Origin: Clavaria fumosa
Lineage: Eukaryota; Basidiomycota; Agaricomycetes; Agaricales; Clavariaceae
NCBI GenBank assembly: GCA_951802425.1
Contig: OX637799.1
Span: 3,162,001-3,226,000, forward strand
Direction: 5' to 3'
DNA length: 64,000 nucleotides
A program made the translations under genes and the position numbers. The notes beneath the pieces are model-generated. The model had not been told where the DNA came from, searched no databases, and saw nothing but the letters and a program-made list of their open reading frames with translations. Within the stretch, counting starts at the first letter, position 1; the number at the start of each line of letters is the position of its first letter. Shown piece by piece: positions 11,703 through 20,614 of the stretch.

Positions 11703-12002
11703 TGAGGACAGATAGCGCCTCGCACCTACCTATCCCGATACGCGACCTTCTTTTCTTCTTTTCTTGATCCTCGCTGCCTCTCATTTACTTTTTGCTTTGC
11801 ACTCTGCACTGCGTTTTTACCTCGCGAGCTTAACCTTCTTCCTTTTTTCACTTTATAAACTTGTAGTCTACAGATGTAGGAGTTCACGCGTTCAACGTTC
11901 TCCCGCGTGAACTCTAGGTTCGTACTTTGTCCCCACAGTACTCTCAAACTAATACATGCGTTCAACGTTCTCCCACGTGAACTCTAGCTGCGCTCGCTGT
12001 AA
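11703..12002 (+). repeat. Copia-1 3' LTR
   Basis: Matches the 5' LTR from TGAGGACAGATAGCG to CTGTAA. About 70 bp extra are present near the end, so that the TTCAACGTTCTCCC(A/G)CGTGAACTCTAG segment occurs twice. Several C-to-T and G-to-A differences from the 5' LTR indicate an older insertion than copia-2. Confidence 0.88.
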
Positions 12003-12276
12003 CCACCCTGTAATTCCTACTACCTGCATGAGTGTTGCATCACTATCACATTAGGGCATTGCATCACTCCCATCCTGTAATTCCTACTACCTGTGTGAGT
12101 GTTGCATCACTGCCATGTTAGGGCATTGCATCACTCCCATCCAGTAATTCCTACCTGCGCAAGTGTTGCATCTCTCATTGCATCACCTCCTTGGCAGGTG
12201 AGCTGCCGTTTTCCATGCATCGCTACTGTGCGGTGACTACCGCTATATTGTTGCATCAATATCCCCCCATCGCCTG
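12003..12276. repeat. KDZ-1 terminal array, right part, and KDZ-1 right terminus
   Basis: Continuation of the array split by copia-1 (GTTGCATCACT, CTGTAATTCCTACTACCTG units). The last bases are CCCCCATCGCCTG, whose reverse complement CAGGCGATGGGGG carries the CAGGCGAT end shared with KDZ-2, NA-1 and NA-2. From 12277 the sequence is copia-3 coding DNA, so 12276 is read as the right end of KDZ-1. The 8-bp duplication would be TAACGATA, and its partner lies left of the window. Confidence 0.65.
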
Positions 12277-13087
12277 TAACGATACTGACAATGAACCTCA
12301 GTATTTTTCATGCCTCGCCACCATAGGGGGCAATGAGCCCGCAACACTCGCTGAAGCAATGAAAGACGCACATGCACACGAATGGGACAAAGCCTGGAAG
12401 GACGAAGTCGAACAACTACAGCGACGGCGCACCTGGATCATTGTAGATCGCCCCGTCGATAAGCCCGTTATACCGTGTCACCCCATATTCAAAGAAAAAC
12501 TCGGACCAAACAGCGAAGTCGTAAAACGCAAGGCCCGACTAGTCGCTGGAGGCCATCGGCAAACGAAAGGGATCAACTACGAAGAGACCTTCGCAGCGGC
12601 AGCAAAAATGGCGTCCATCCGAACGGTCCTCGCGCACGCAGCAACGTCAGACTGGGAGATACACCAGATAGACGTGGTAGGAGCTTATCTCAATGCAGAG
12701 ATCGATGAGGAAGTCTACATGGAGGCACCGCAAGGAGTATTGAGTGAGGGTGAAGGGGACAAAGTATGCAAGCTGATGAAGGGGCTGTACGGCTTAAAAC
12801 AGTCAGGACGGCTATGGCACTGGAAGATGACAAATGCCTTTGCCAACCTCGGCTTCCATGCTTCCAAGCTCGATGCATTGGTATTCATCAGAAAGCAGGG
12901 CAAAGACGTGATGGTAGTCCCAGTTGCGACAGATGACATGACAGTTGCAGGGAGCTCGCTCGACACTGTGGAAAAGTTCAAGGCAGAATTCGGTGCACGG
13001 TTTGAAATTACCGACTCTGGCGAGATCAGCTGGCTCCTGGGCTTTGAAATTCGAAGAGACCACACCGCACGTACAATAGCGATTAAC
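12277..13087 (+). pseudogene. Copia-3 pol fragment, reverse transcriptase N-terminal part
   Basis: Coding sequence of a second copia lineage. It starts abruptly at the end of KDZ-1 with TDNEPQYFSCLA, then TLAEAMKDAHAHEWDKAW, KARLVAGGHRQTKGINYEETF, HQIDVVGAYLNAEIDEEVYM, GLYGLKQSGR and the catalytic box VATDDMTVAG. The frame is intact up to TARTIAIN at 13087, where NA-2 interrupts it. Reading resumes exactly at 20615. Compared with copia-1 and copia-2, the RT box is ATDD instead of YVDD. The gag, integrase and 5' LTR are expected left of KDZ-1, beyond the window. Confidence 0.88.
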
Positions 13088-13261
13088 AGGCGATTCAAGT
13101 AAATTAATGCATTAATCTATGGTAATTACAGTAAGTGTGTGATGCATAGATGACGGTAAGTTTGCGAATGGTGAGGATGCATCATCACCCAGAGGGAGAT
13201 GATGCATGATGCCACCACACATCATGCATCACTCTTGCCGTCATGCATCCCACTCGCTGAT

Positions 13262-13810
13262 GCCTGCCACCCGCCCTGCTGCCGCCACCCGCCGCCTGCC
13301 CTTCTGCTGCTACGTGCCGCCTGCCCTGCTGCCGCCACGGTGACCCGCCGCCCGCCCTTCTGCTGCTACGTGCCACCTGCCCTGCTGCCGCCACCTGCCT
13401 CTGCCCTGCTGCCGCCACCCGCTGCCCGCCCTGCTGCCGCCACCCGCCGCCCACCCTGCTGCTGCCACCTGCCGCCCGCCCTGCTGCCGCTACCCGCCGC
13501 CCGCCCTGCTGCTGCCACCCGCCTCTGCCCTTCTGCTGCCACCTGCCACCTGCCGCCCGCCGCCCGCCCTGCTGCTGCCACCCGCTGCCCGCCCTGCTGC
13601 CGCCACCCGCCGCCCGCCCTTCTGCCGCCGCCCGCTCCCCACCCCGCTGCTCCTGCCTTGCTGCCACTGCCATTCCCCCCACTACTACTATGCCCTGCTC
13701 CTGCTGCTCCTGCTCCCTGCCCTGCTGCCACCGGCTGCCTGCCCTCCTGCCACCACCTGCCACCCACTCCCCACCCCGCTGCTCCTGCCCTGCCGTTGCT
13801 GCCACTCCCT
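13262..13810. repeat. GC-rich minisatellite in the left arm of NA-2
   Basis: Tandem, variable 21-27 bp units around CCCTGCTGCCGCCACCCGCC. An inverted counterpart lies at about 20130-20430 in the right arm. The long alanine/proline-rich (plus) and glycine/alanine-rich (minus) open frames across it are consequences of the repeat and are not annotated as genes. Confidence 0.85.
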
Positions 13811-13824
13811 GCCCAGCCACTACC

Positions 13825-13879
13825 AATGGCCCCAGTCCCCACCATTGGTCTGTGACCACGGTTGGGGGCTTGGGCCATT
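13825..13879. repeat. 55-bp palindrome, copy 1
   Basis: From AATGGCCCCAGTCCCC to GGGGGCTTGGGCCATT, with GGTCTGTGACC in the centre. It can fold into a long imperfect hairpin. A second copy, inverted, frames the NA-2 interior and is split by the solo LTR (15076-15101 and 20096-20128). A third copy is in the spacer of KDZ-2 (42274-42328). Confidence 0.8.
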
Positions 13880-15075
13880 GCTACAGGGAGGGAGGGCGCA
13901 CCTGGCAGGCAGCCTATCATAACCACCATCGTCGCACCTGTTGCCCCTGTTGCCCCCGTCAGCCCCGTTGTTGTTGTTGTTGTTGTTGCCCCTCCTGCTG
14001 CCGTTGTCATTGCACCACTGCTGAAGAGAGGGAGAGAGGGAGGGGGGAGAGAGTGGGGGGAGGGTGAAAGAAAGAGAAAAAAGGAAAGAAAAGAAAAAAA
14101 AGAGGGAGGAACATGTGCCAGCGGTCATTGTCATTGCCTGCGCCTCATTGAGACCCATAAGTCACAGCCACAGTATCTGTCCTACTGACAGAAAAACTGT
14201 CCCTGCATCTTAGTATGAGTATAATAAATTCTGAAAATAATTGGGAAGGATTGAGTCCACATGCTCAACAATCCTATGTTAAATTTACAATGTAGAATGC
14301 TGTCTAAAAAGTGTGATGATGATTGAATCAGTTTCTTGCTTTACAGTTACATGTGTGACTAGACAACTGCCTTGACCAGCCACACCATGCTCGTGCCAGC
14401 AATGGTGCGTCACCATCCCCATTCCCCTTCTTCTCTCTCTAATCCATCATTTTTGTGCTAATTGGTGACAATGACAGCAGCAGCAGCTGACGACGACATC
14501 GACGACAGCTGCAGCAGACAACGACGGCGATGATGGCTGCCACAGACAGCGGCGACTATGACAGCAGATGGTGCAATGGCGACCACAGCAGCAGCAACCG
14601 ATGATGACCACGGCGGCAGCGGCTGCAGCCGCCAGCAACAACGATGATGACGACGGCAGCTGTGGCCGCCAGCAACAACAGCCAGGGACAATGACAACGA
14701 CAGCTGCAGGGGCCAGCAATGACAGTGATGGCTGCACGGCCAGCGATGATGACAACAGCTGGACAACGATGACGATGACGATGACAGCGGCGGCTAGGGC
14801 TCTTCCCCCAGGTGACGACGGCGATGACGACGACGGCTGGTGCGTGTTCCTCCCTCTTTTTTTCTTCTTTCCTTTTTTCTCTTTCTTTCACCCTCCCCCC
14901 TCTCTCTCTCGCCTCCCTCTCTCCCTCTCTTCAGCAACGGCGCAACGACGACGGCGGCAGGAGGGGCAACAACAACGACAACAACGACGGGGCTGACGGG
15001 GGCAACAGGGGCGAAGGGTGCGACGACGGTGGTTACGATAGGCTGCCTGCCAGGTGCGCCCTCCCTCCCTGTAGC
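13880..15075. repeat. NA-2 interior: simple repeats, no gene
   Basis: 13880-14150 (GTTGTTG run, then a purine tract) is repeated inverted at 14830-15075. Between them 14160-14450 is unique A+T-rich sequence and 14470-14800 is an imperfect CAG/GAC-type trinucleotide repeat. The open frames in this stretch are repetitive and antisense to one another, and I see no gene. Confidence 0.7.
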
Positions 15076-15102
15076 AATGGCCCAAGCCCCCAACCGTGGT
15101 CT

Positions 15103-15405
15103 TTTCAGCAGCGCAGCACTGGAGTTCGCGCGAGAGAGCGGTAACGCGTGTGAATTGTTAGTACTACGCAGTGCAAAGTCTTACAAGATGGTACGGACCT
15201 GGAGTTCGCGCGAGAGAGCGGTAACGCGTGAACTCCTAGGGAACTATCGCGGGAGTATTTAAGGGTGAAAGAAGACTACGAAGCAAGAGCTTAAAGAGTA
15301 AATGAATCAAAGTAAAAGCGAGAAGACAGGCGGCAGAACGACGACGCCACACGAGGCGCGGATCCCGGCGAGTTGGGACGAGGCATCTAAGTATGCTCTT
15401 CGTCA
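15103..15405 (-). repeat. Copia-2 3' LTR
   Basis: In element orientation it begins TGACGAAGAGCATAC and ends GCTGCTGAAA. The segment GGAGTTCACGCG...CGCGCGAACTCC, a 12-bp stem with one G-U-type pair, lies at about 15201-15236 and is repeated at about 15120-15150. TTAAATACTCCC serves as a TATA-like element upstream of the hairpins. Confidence 0.92.
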
Positions 15406-15426
15406 CTCCCACTTGCCGAGCTCCCA

Positions 15427-18400
15427 CTACTCGAGTACACCGATAGCGACCCGGAATTTCTCGAACAAGTCGCGTGGTAGGGCCTTTGTCAAGATGTCGG
15501 CGATCATTTGCGTCGTCGGGCAGTACTGAAACGATACTTCGCCGTTGGAGACCCGCTCGCGGACGAAGTGATGGCGAATGTCGATATGTTTCGCGCGCGA
15601 GTGTGCGACGGGATTCTTCGAGAGCGCGATACAGCCCTGGTTGTCGGCGTGGATGACGGTCGCGGTGGAGGGAGGAGAGCCGAGATCGGTGAGCAGCGAA
15701 CGTAGCCATACTGCTTCCTTAGTAGCGTTTGCAGAGGCCATATACTCGGCTTCGACTGTGGATAGAGCGACCGTCGGTTGCTTCTTCGACGACCAGGAGA
15801 CAGTGCCGCCAGCGACATCAAAGACGAAGCCAGCAATCGAGCGTCGGTCGTCGGCGTCCTGTGCCCAGTCCGAATCGGTCCACCCAACTAGATCAACTCC
15901 ATCATTTTTACCTCCCAATACCAATCCATGCTGAACCGTGCCCTTGAGGTAGCGGAGAATTCTCTTCAGGGCGATGAGGTGCGACTTCCCTGGATTTGCT
16001 CCGAACTGGGCACAGACGTTCGTCGCGTACTGAATATCTGGTCGGGTGTGCGTCGCATACAGAATACCGCCGAGGCATTCGAGGTAGCCAAAGCCCCGGG
16101 CGAACTCGTCGTAAGCGGCGTGGTCAGCGTCAGAAGCTGGACAATCTGAAACGGACAATTTTTCCTTGACGACTGCTGGCGTTGCGACAGGTGTGGAATT
16201 TTCCATGCCATACCGTGTGAGTAGTGCCTGGATGTACGCCGTCTGGTCCAATCGGATCGTGTGGGCCATGCGGTCGCGACGGACCCGAATTCCTAGGATG
16301 TGTTTCAGTTCTCCCAAGTCGGTAAGTTGAAAGACCTTTCCCAGCTCCGTCTTAAACCACTTCACATCACGGACATCCGCCGCCGCAACCACCATGTCGT
16401 CGACGTACACCAGTACAAGTATCTTCGCCTTCTTCTCCTCTCGTTTCACATACAAACAATCATCAGCCATCCCATTGGCGAAGCCCAATCGTTTCATGGT
16501 TTCGCCGAGCTTTATCTTCCACTGTCTCCCCGCTTGCTTGAGGCCGTAGAGCGGTCTCCGCAGTCGCCAGACTCGCCAGTCCTTCTCATTCGTACGTGTT
16601 CCATCAGGTGGGTCCAAGTAAATTTCTTCGCTCAAGTCGCCTCGCAGGTACGCTCCGACGACATCGACCTGGTGGAGAGTCCAGTCCTCCCGCACGGCCA
16701 TGGACAGAAGAGCTCGGAGCGTCGTCAGACGTGCGATGGATGCGAACGACGCCTCGAAGTCTTGTCCTGGAACCTGTGAGAAACCCTTCGCGACTACTCT
16801 AGCCTTATACCTGACCACCTTCCCATCGCCATCCCTCTTCGTCTGAAAGACTATGCGGCTTCCGATCGCCTTGCGGCCGTCCGGAACCTTGGACACCCAC
16901 TCGAAGGTCCCTGAAGAACGGAGCTGCTCGAGCTCGGTCGCGATTGCCTTCTCCCACTCCTTCGCATGACTGGTGTTCATCGCCTCTTTGTAAGTGCGAG
17001 GATCTCCATTTGTGACAACGAACGTTTGATGAGCGTCTTCGCCGATAGCCTCTTCGTATTCCTCTGCAGTCGCTTCTTCTCCAAAACGAACCGCTGGGCG
17101 ACGCTGGCGTCTGGACGGCTCTCGACGAGGTGCTTCATCTTCCTTAGATTCGGTAGGTGCGACGATGTCTTCCGCAACTTCATCTGACTCTTCTCCTTTA
17201 TTGGTAGCAAGGGGGTCGCTGCTCGTACCCGTACCCTCATGCCTTGTCGCGTCCGGAACGTCGCTCGGTGGGCGTGGATCGATCCCCTCGATAATGGCTA
17301 AGTCTGTTGGGGGGAGATCTTCAACAAAGCGGACGTCGCGTGAGGTAATTAATGTCTTAGTCTCCAAATCCTCTAGACGATACCCCTTCGTCTCATCCGC
17401 CCACCATCCTAGCAATCTACATTTCACGGACGTCGCCTCGAGCTTCCCGCCCCGTACCTTTTTCGGAATATTGGCGTATGCGATGGAACCGAAGATTCGA
17501 AGGTGAGAGACGTCGGGTTTTCGTCCATACCATGCCTCATAAGGCACCTTTCCAGGCAGAGCGGACGTCGGCGAGAGATTTCTGATATGTGACGCGTACG
17601 CCAGGGCCTCCCCCCAGTAACGCAGGTCCATACCTGATGAATGTAGCATGCATCTCACCATCTCGAAGTACGTCGCTATCGTTCGCTCGGCAATCCCGTT
17701 CTGCTCCGGTCCATAGGGCACGGTCGTCTCGTGTATTATCCCGTTCTTTTTGCATAGCTCTTCTACTTTGTCGTTGACGAGTTCGGTTCCGTTGTCGGTG
17801 CGTAATTTCTTCAGCTTCCGTCCGGACTGTCTTTCTAACATCGCTATTATCTCCTTCAATGTGGCTGGGGCCTCGTCCTTGCTCTTCAACAGCCGGACGA
17901 TCCCGTATCGCGAGCTTACCTCGACCGCTACTAGGGCGTACCGCATGCCGGACCAGGTCTCGATCTTCATCGGTCCTGTAAGGTCGGCGACGACGAGGTC
18001 CATCCGTTCGTATCGTGTCTGGCTCACCTTCGGCAGCGGTAGTCGGTGCGACTTACCGATAGCGCACCCCTCGCACACTCGGTCGTGGTCGCTAGACGAA
18101 ATGGTAAGTCCGTCTACCATCCCCTTTCGTGCGAGCTCGCGAATCCCTTCAAGGTGTAGGTGCCCCATCCGACGGTGCCAGGTCCGCATACTCACGCCTG
18201 AAGAAGTCGCGAAGGCGGCCTCGGTGCTCCCGTCAATGCATTCCACCCGGTAAAGCCCCTCTTTTAGCTGTCCGTGCATTAACTCATCTTTCCCCAGCGT
18301 CACGACCAGTCCTGTTTCTGTGCTTCGGTACTGTGCCCCTTCTCGTTGGAGCGCACCTAGGCTGACCAAGTTCATAGATAGCTTCGGAGCGTGCATAACT

Positions 18401-19530
18401 TTATGCAGAGTGACTGTCCGTTGTCCCTCGGGAAGCCTGACCCTTAGGCGGACGCTGCCTAGGCCCTCGACGGGTACGTTTCTCGCGTCTCCAACGGATA
18501 TCGTCTGACCTGATGAAGCGGAATAGGAAACAAAGTAGGACTTATCACAAAACATGTGGTCAGTCGCTCCGCAGTCCAGTATGATTCCAGCGACGTTCTG
18601 CGGTCCAGCTGCTAGGTAGACTCGCCCCACCTCGCGGTCGCCAAGGTCTTGACTCCCACTGACGGCTGTGTTAGCCGATCCGCCGGGTGCGTCGCGTTTT
18701 TCGTCAGCCTCCTTTTTCCGACACTCATTCGCCCAGTGTCCCTTCTTTTTGCAGTATCGACATTCATCGTCTGGCTGGGGGCCGCGCCCACCAGAGGACC
18801 CTTGGCCTCTTCCTCGCCCGCGTTGGGTTCCGCCACGGCCTCTTTTGCCGGTCGCCTGGAAGGCCGTCTGGCCGCCGGCTTTCTCCTGGGCGCGTCTGTT
18901 CGCCTCGGCCTGTAGCCTCGTACTGACGATGTCGGGGGTGAGTCGGTCGCTGTGAATCAGTTGAACAGTGATTAACTCCCAAGACGGCATCTCAGGTAGG
19001 GACAGGATCATCGCCTGCGACATCTGGGAGTCGTCAACGGTCCCTCCAGACTGGACAATTCGTTGTTGAAGGTTCAATAACGCAGCGATATGGTCTTCCA
19101 TAGAGGTCCCGTCAACGTATTTCTTCGTGTAGAGCTCCTTCAAGTAGTAATAAGCGTTCGTCGATTGTTTGTTCGTCTGGTGAATCGTTTTCCAAGTGTC
19201 CCACATCTCGACTGCGGTCTTGCAGTCTGAGACGTGCGGCCATTGCGATTCGTCGGTGGATCCGTACATCAAACCCTGCGCGGCTTCGTCCTTGGCCTCC
19301 CATTCGTCTATGAGGGCCTCGACTCGTGCGATCTCTTCTGCGCTCGGGGCTGGTCCTCCGGGGGCAGCAACTGGGCTAACAGGGCGGGTCTCCTTCCCTT
19401 TTACTAGCGCCCACAGATACTTCGACTGTAGTGCAGAGCGCATATGTATTGCCCATGTAGCGTAGTTCTGACCGTTCAACTTCGTGAACCGAAGGGAGTC
19501 CATATCTGTCAAGCCCGGAGCGGGTCTCAT
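15427..19530 (-). CDS. Copia-2 gag-pol polyprotein (1367 aa)
   Basis: A complete Ty1/copia polyprotein drives reverse transcription and integration of the element. Domains in order: gag with FTKLNGQNYATWAIHM; CCHC knuckle CRYCKKKGHWANEC (about residue 255); aspartic protease with DCGATDHM (about 318); integrase zinc region WHRRMGHLHLEG...CEGCAIGKSH (about 450-490); integrase core with LRTDNGTE (about 577) and EQNGIAERT; reverse transcriptase with HQVDVVGAYLRGDL and the catalytic YVDDM (about 1040); RNase H with WTDSDWAQD (about 1215), STVEAEYMASA and KHIDIRHHF. No stop or frameshift is present, unlike copia-1. The first ATG lies inside the primer-binding site. A second ATG nine codons on (MDSLRFTKLNG) may be the real start. 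Gag and pol form a single frame, as usual for copia. Confidence 0.95.
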   Translation of the reverse strand: MRPAPGLTDMDSLRFTKLNGQNYATWAIHMRSALQSKYLWALVKGKETRPVSPVAAPGGPAPSAEEIARVEALIDEWEAKDEAAQGLMYGSTDESQWPHVSDCKTAVEMWDTWKTIHQTNKQSTNAYYYLKELYTKKYVDGTSMEDHIAALLNLQQRIVQSGGTVDDSQMSQAMILSLPEMPSWELITVQLIHSDRLTPDIVSTRLQAEANRRAQEKAGGQTAFQATGKRGRGGTQRGRGRGQGSSGGRGPQPDDECRYCKKKGHWANECRKKEADEKRDAPGGSANTAVSGSQDLGDREVGRVYLAAGPQNVAGIILDCGATDHMFCDKSYFVSYSASSGQTISVGDARNVPVEGLGSVRLRVRLPEGQRTVTLHKVMHAPKLSMNLVSLGALQREGAQYRSTETGLVVTLGKDELMHGQLKEGLYRVECIDGSTEAAFATSSGVSMRTWHRRMGHLHLEGIRELARKGMVDGLTISSSDHDRVCEGCAIGKSHRLPLPKVSQTRYERMDLVVADLTGPMKIETWSGMRYALVAVEVSSRYGIVRLLKSKDEAPATLKEIIAMLERQSGRKLKKLRTDNGTELVNDKVEELCKKNGIIHETTVPYGPEQNGIAERTIATYFEMVRCMLHSSGMDLRYWGEALAYASHIRNLSPTSALPGKVPYEAWYGRKPDVSHLRIFGSIAYANIPKKVRGGKLEATSVKCRLLGWWADETKGYRLEDLETKTLITSRDVRFVEDLPPTDLAIIEGIDPRPPSDVPDATRHEGTGTSSDPLATNKGEESDEVAEDIVAPTESKEDEAPRREPSRRQRRPAVRFGEEATAEEYEEAIGEDAHQTFVVTNGDPRTYKEAMNTSHAKEWEKAIATELEQLRSSGTFEWVSKVPDGRKAIGSRIVFQTKRDGDGKVVRYKARVVAKGFSQVPGQDFEASFASIARLTTLRALLSMAVREDWTLHQVDVVGAYLRGDLSEEIYLDPPDGTRTNEKDWRVWRLRRPLYGLKQAGRQWKIKLGETMKRLGFANGMADDCLYVKREEKKAKILVLVYVDDMVVAAADVRDVKWFKTELGKVFQLTDLGELKHILGIRVRRDRMAHTIRLDQTAYIQALLTRYGMENSTPVATPAVVKEKLSVSDCPASDADHAAYDEFARGFGYLECLGGILYATHTRPDIQYATNVCAQFGANPGKSHLIALKRILRYLKGTVQHGLVLGGKNDGVDLVGWTDSDWAQDADDRRSIAGFVFDVAGGTVSWSSKKQPTVALSTVEAEYMASANATKEAVWLRSLLTDLGSPPSTATVIHADNQGCIALSKNPVAHSRAKHIDIRHHFVRERVSNGEVSFQYCPTTQMIADILTKALPRDLFEKFRVAIGVLE

Positions 19531-19534
19531 AATC
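19520..19534 (-). promoter_or_regulatory. Copia-2 primer-binding site
   Basis: In element orientation GATTATGAGACCCGC, directly after the 5' LTR end. It is identical to copia-1 although the two LTRs are dissimilar. It is complementary to a sequence like the elongator tRNA-Met anticodon arm (GGTCTCATAATC). Identification of the tRNA is from memory of the conserved arm and is not a database match. Confidence 0.6.
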
Positions 19535-19837
19535 TTTCAGCAGCGCAGCACTGGAGTTCGCGCGAGAGAGCGGTAACGCGTGTGAATTGTTAGTACTACG
19601 CAGTGCAAAGTCTTACAAGATGGTACGGACCTGGAGTTCGCGCGAGAGAGCGGTAACGCGTGAACTCCTAGGGAACTATCGCGGGAGTATTTAAGGGTGA
19701 AAGAAGACTACGAAGCAAGAGCTTAAAGAGTAAATGAATCAAAGTAAAAGCGAGAAGACAGGCGGCAGAACGACGACGCCACACGAGGCGCGGATCCCGG
19801 CGAGTTGGGACGAGGCATCTAAGTATGCTCTTCGTCA
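19535..19837 (-). repeat. Copia-2 5' LTR
   Basis: 303 bp, same start, end and internal hairpins as the 3' LTR at 15103-15405. I see no difference between the two copies, which indicates a young insertion. Confidence 0.92.
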
Positions 19838-19841
19838 GGTC

Positions 19842-20095
19842 TGAAGAAAGACGACGGCACGCCCGCCTCGGATCCACCCACGGATCCGCCACTTCTCTTG
19901 TTGCACCGCACCCTCGCGCACTCTCGTACGTAGCACAAACTCCCGCTCTCCTTCTTGGACTGTCCTCTCTCTTTTAACCTTTTATACTATGCTTCTCGTG
20001 CTCGTGCGCTCCCCCTTTTATACGGACACTCTATGTAGTTAACGGGTTCACGCTTTCTCGTTCTCCTGCGTGAACTCGCAGCTGCGCCGCTGTGA
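19842..20095 (+). repeat. Copia-type solo LTR (254 bp) inside NA-2
   Basis: Runs from TGAAGAAAGACGACGG to GCGCCGCTGTGA, with duplication TGGTC on each side (15097-15101, now left of copia-2, and 20096-20100). It contains TTTTATACT and a leader hairpin GTTCACGC...GCGTGAAC (20046-20075) like those of copia-1 and copia-2. Its excision together with copia-2 restores the 55-bp palindrome of NA-2. Confidence 0.85.
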
Positions 20096-20614
20096 TGGTC
20101 ACAGACCAATGGTGGGACTGGGGCCTTTGGTAGTGGCTGGGCAGGGAGTGGCAGCAATGGCAGGGCAGGAGCAGCGGGGTGGGGAGCGGGTGGCAGGTGG
20201 TGACAGGAGGGCAGGTGGCCGGTGGCAGCAAGGCAGGGAGCAGGAGCAGCAGGAGCAGGGCATAGCAGTAGTGTGGGGAATGGCAGTGGCAGCAAGGCGG
20301 GAGCAGCGGGGTGGGGAGCGGGCGGCGGCAGAAGGGCGGGCGGCGGGTGGCGGCAGAAGGGCAGAGGCGGGTGGCGGCAGCAGGGCGGGCGGCAGGTGGC
20401 GGCGGCAGGGCAGGCGGCAGGCGTCAGCGAGCGGGATGATGCAATGTGCTGGGAGGCAGGGATGATGCATTGAGGAGATGGGGATGATGCAATGCGATGG
20501 GAGCTGGGGAGGCGAGGGTGATGCAATGCAGTGGCACAGCAACTTACCGTCTTCCATGCATAACCGACTAACGGTAATTAGCCTAAATAATGCATCAGAT
20601 TGCTCACCTCATGT

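Larger units (their letters stand above)
7342..12002 (+). mobile_element. Copia-1: complete Ty1/copia element with disabled pol
   Basis: LTRs at 7342-7571 (230 bp) and 11703-12002 (300 bp) flank the internal region. A perfect 5-bp duplication CCACC (7337-7341 and 12003-12007) marks the insertion into the KDZ-1 array. The 3' LTR is 70 bp longer because the segment containing the leader hairpin is duplicated. The primer-binding site touches the 5' LTR. The polyprotein has two stop codons and one frameshift, so the element is not autonomous. Confidence 0.92.
1..12276 (+). mobile_element. KDZ-1: degraded KDZ transposon, left end outside the window
   Basis: Composite element holding accessory gene A, the transposase C-terminus and a right terminal array ending in the CAGGCGAT motif. 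NA-1 (with a MITE) and copia-1 are nested inside. Order and orientation (gene A, then transposase, then array) match KDZ-2. The left boundary is not seen, and whether 1-1470 belongs to it is uncertain. Confidence 0.6.
15103..19837 (-). mobile_element. Copia-2: intact, probably recent Ty1/copia element
   Basis: 4735 bp on the minus strand, with 303-bp LTRs at 19535-19837 (5') and 15103-15405 (3') that I find identical by eye. The 5-bp duplication GGTCT (15098-15102 and 19838-19842) is perfect. It contains one uninterrupted polyprotein, a primer-binding site touching the 5' LTR, and a purine-rich tract (reverse complement of CTCCCACTTGCC, 15406 on) before the 3' LTR. It landed at the left edge of the solo LTR 19842-20095. 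Confidence 0.95.
13088..20614. mobile_element. NA-2: non-autonomous KDZ-family element in copia-3 RT
   Basis: The copia-3 codons for AIN occur on both sides: GCGATTAAC at 13079-13087 and 20615-20623, an 8- to 9-bp target duplication. The left end CAGGCGATTCAAG matches NA-1. The ends show imperfect inverted repeats with TGATGCAT, GTAATTA and GACGGTAAGTT in the same order. Further inward, a GC-rich minisatellite, a 55-bp palindrome and a purine-rich block are present as inverted copies on both sides (13262-14150 against 20430-20101 and 15101-14830). Removing copia-2 and the solo LTR leaves about 2.5 kb without a credible gene. It is probably mobilised by a KDZ transposase such as that of KDZ-2 (inference). 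Confidence 0.75.

Noticed and set aside
13185..15093. Ala/Pro-, Gly- and Val-rich frames on both strands
   Set aside because: Products of GC-rich minisatellite and trinucleotide repeats. Open frames occur in almost all phases.
15504..17506. Plus-strand frames of 65-167 codons across 15.5-19.5 kb
   Set aside because: Antisense shadows of the intact copia-2 polyprotein.
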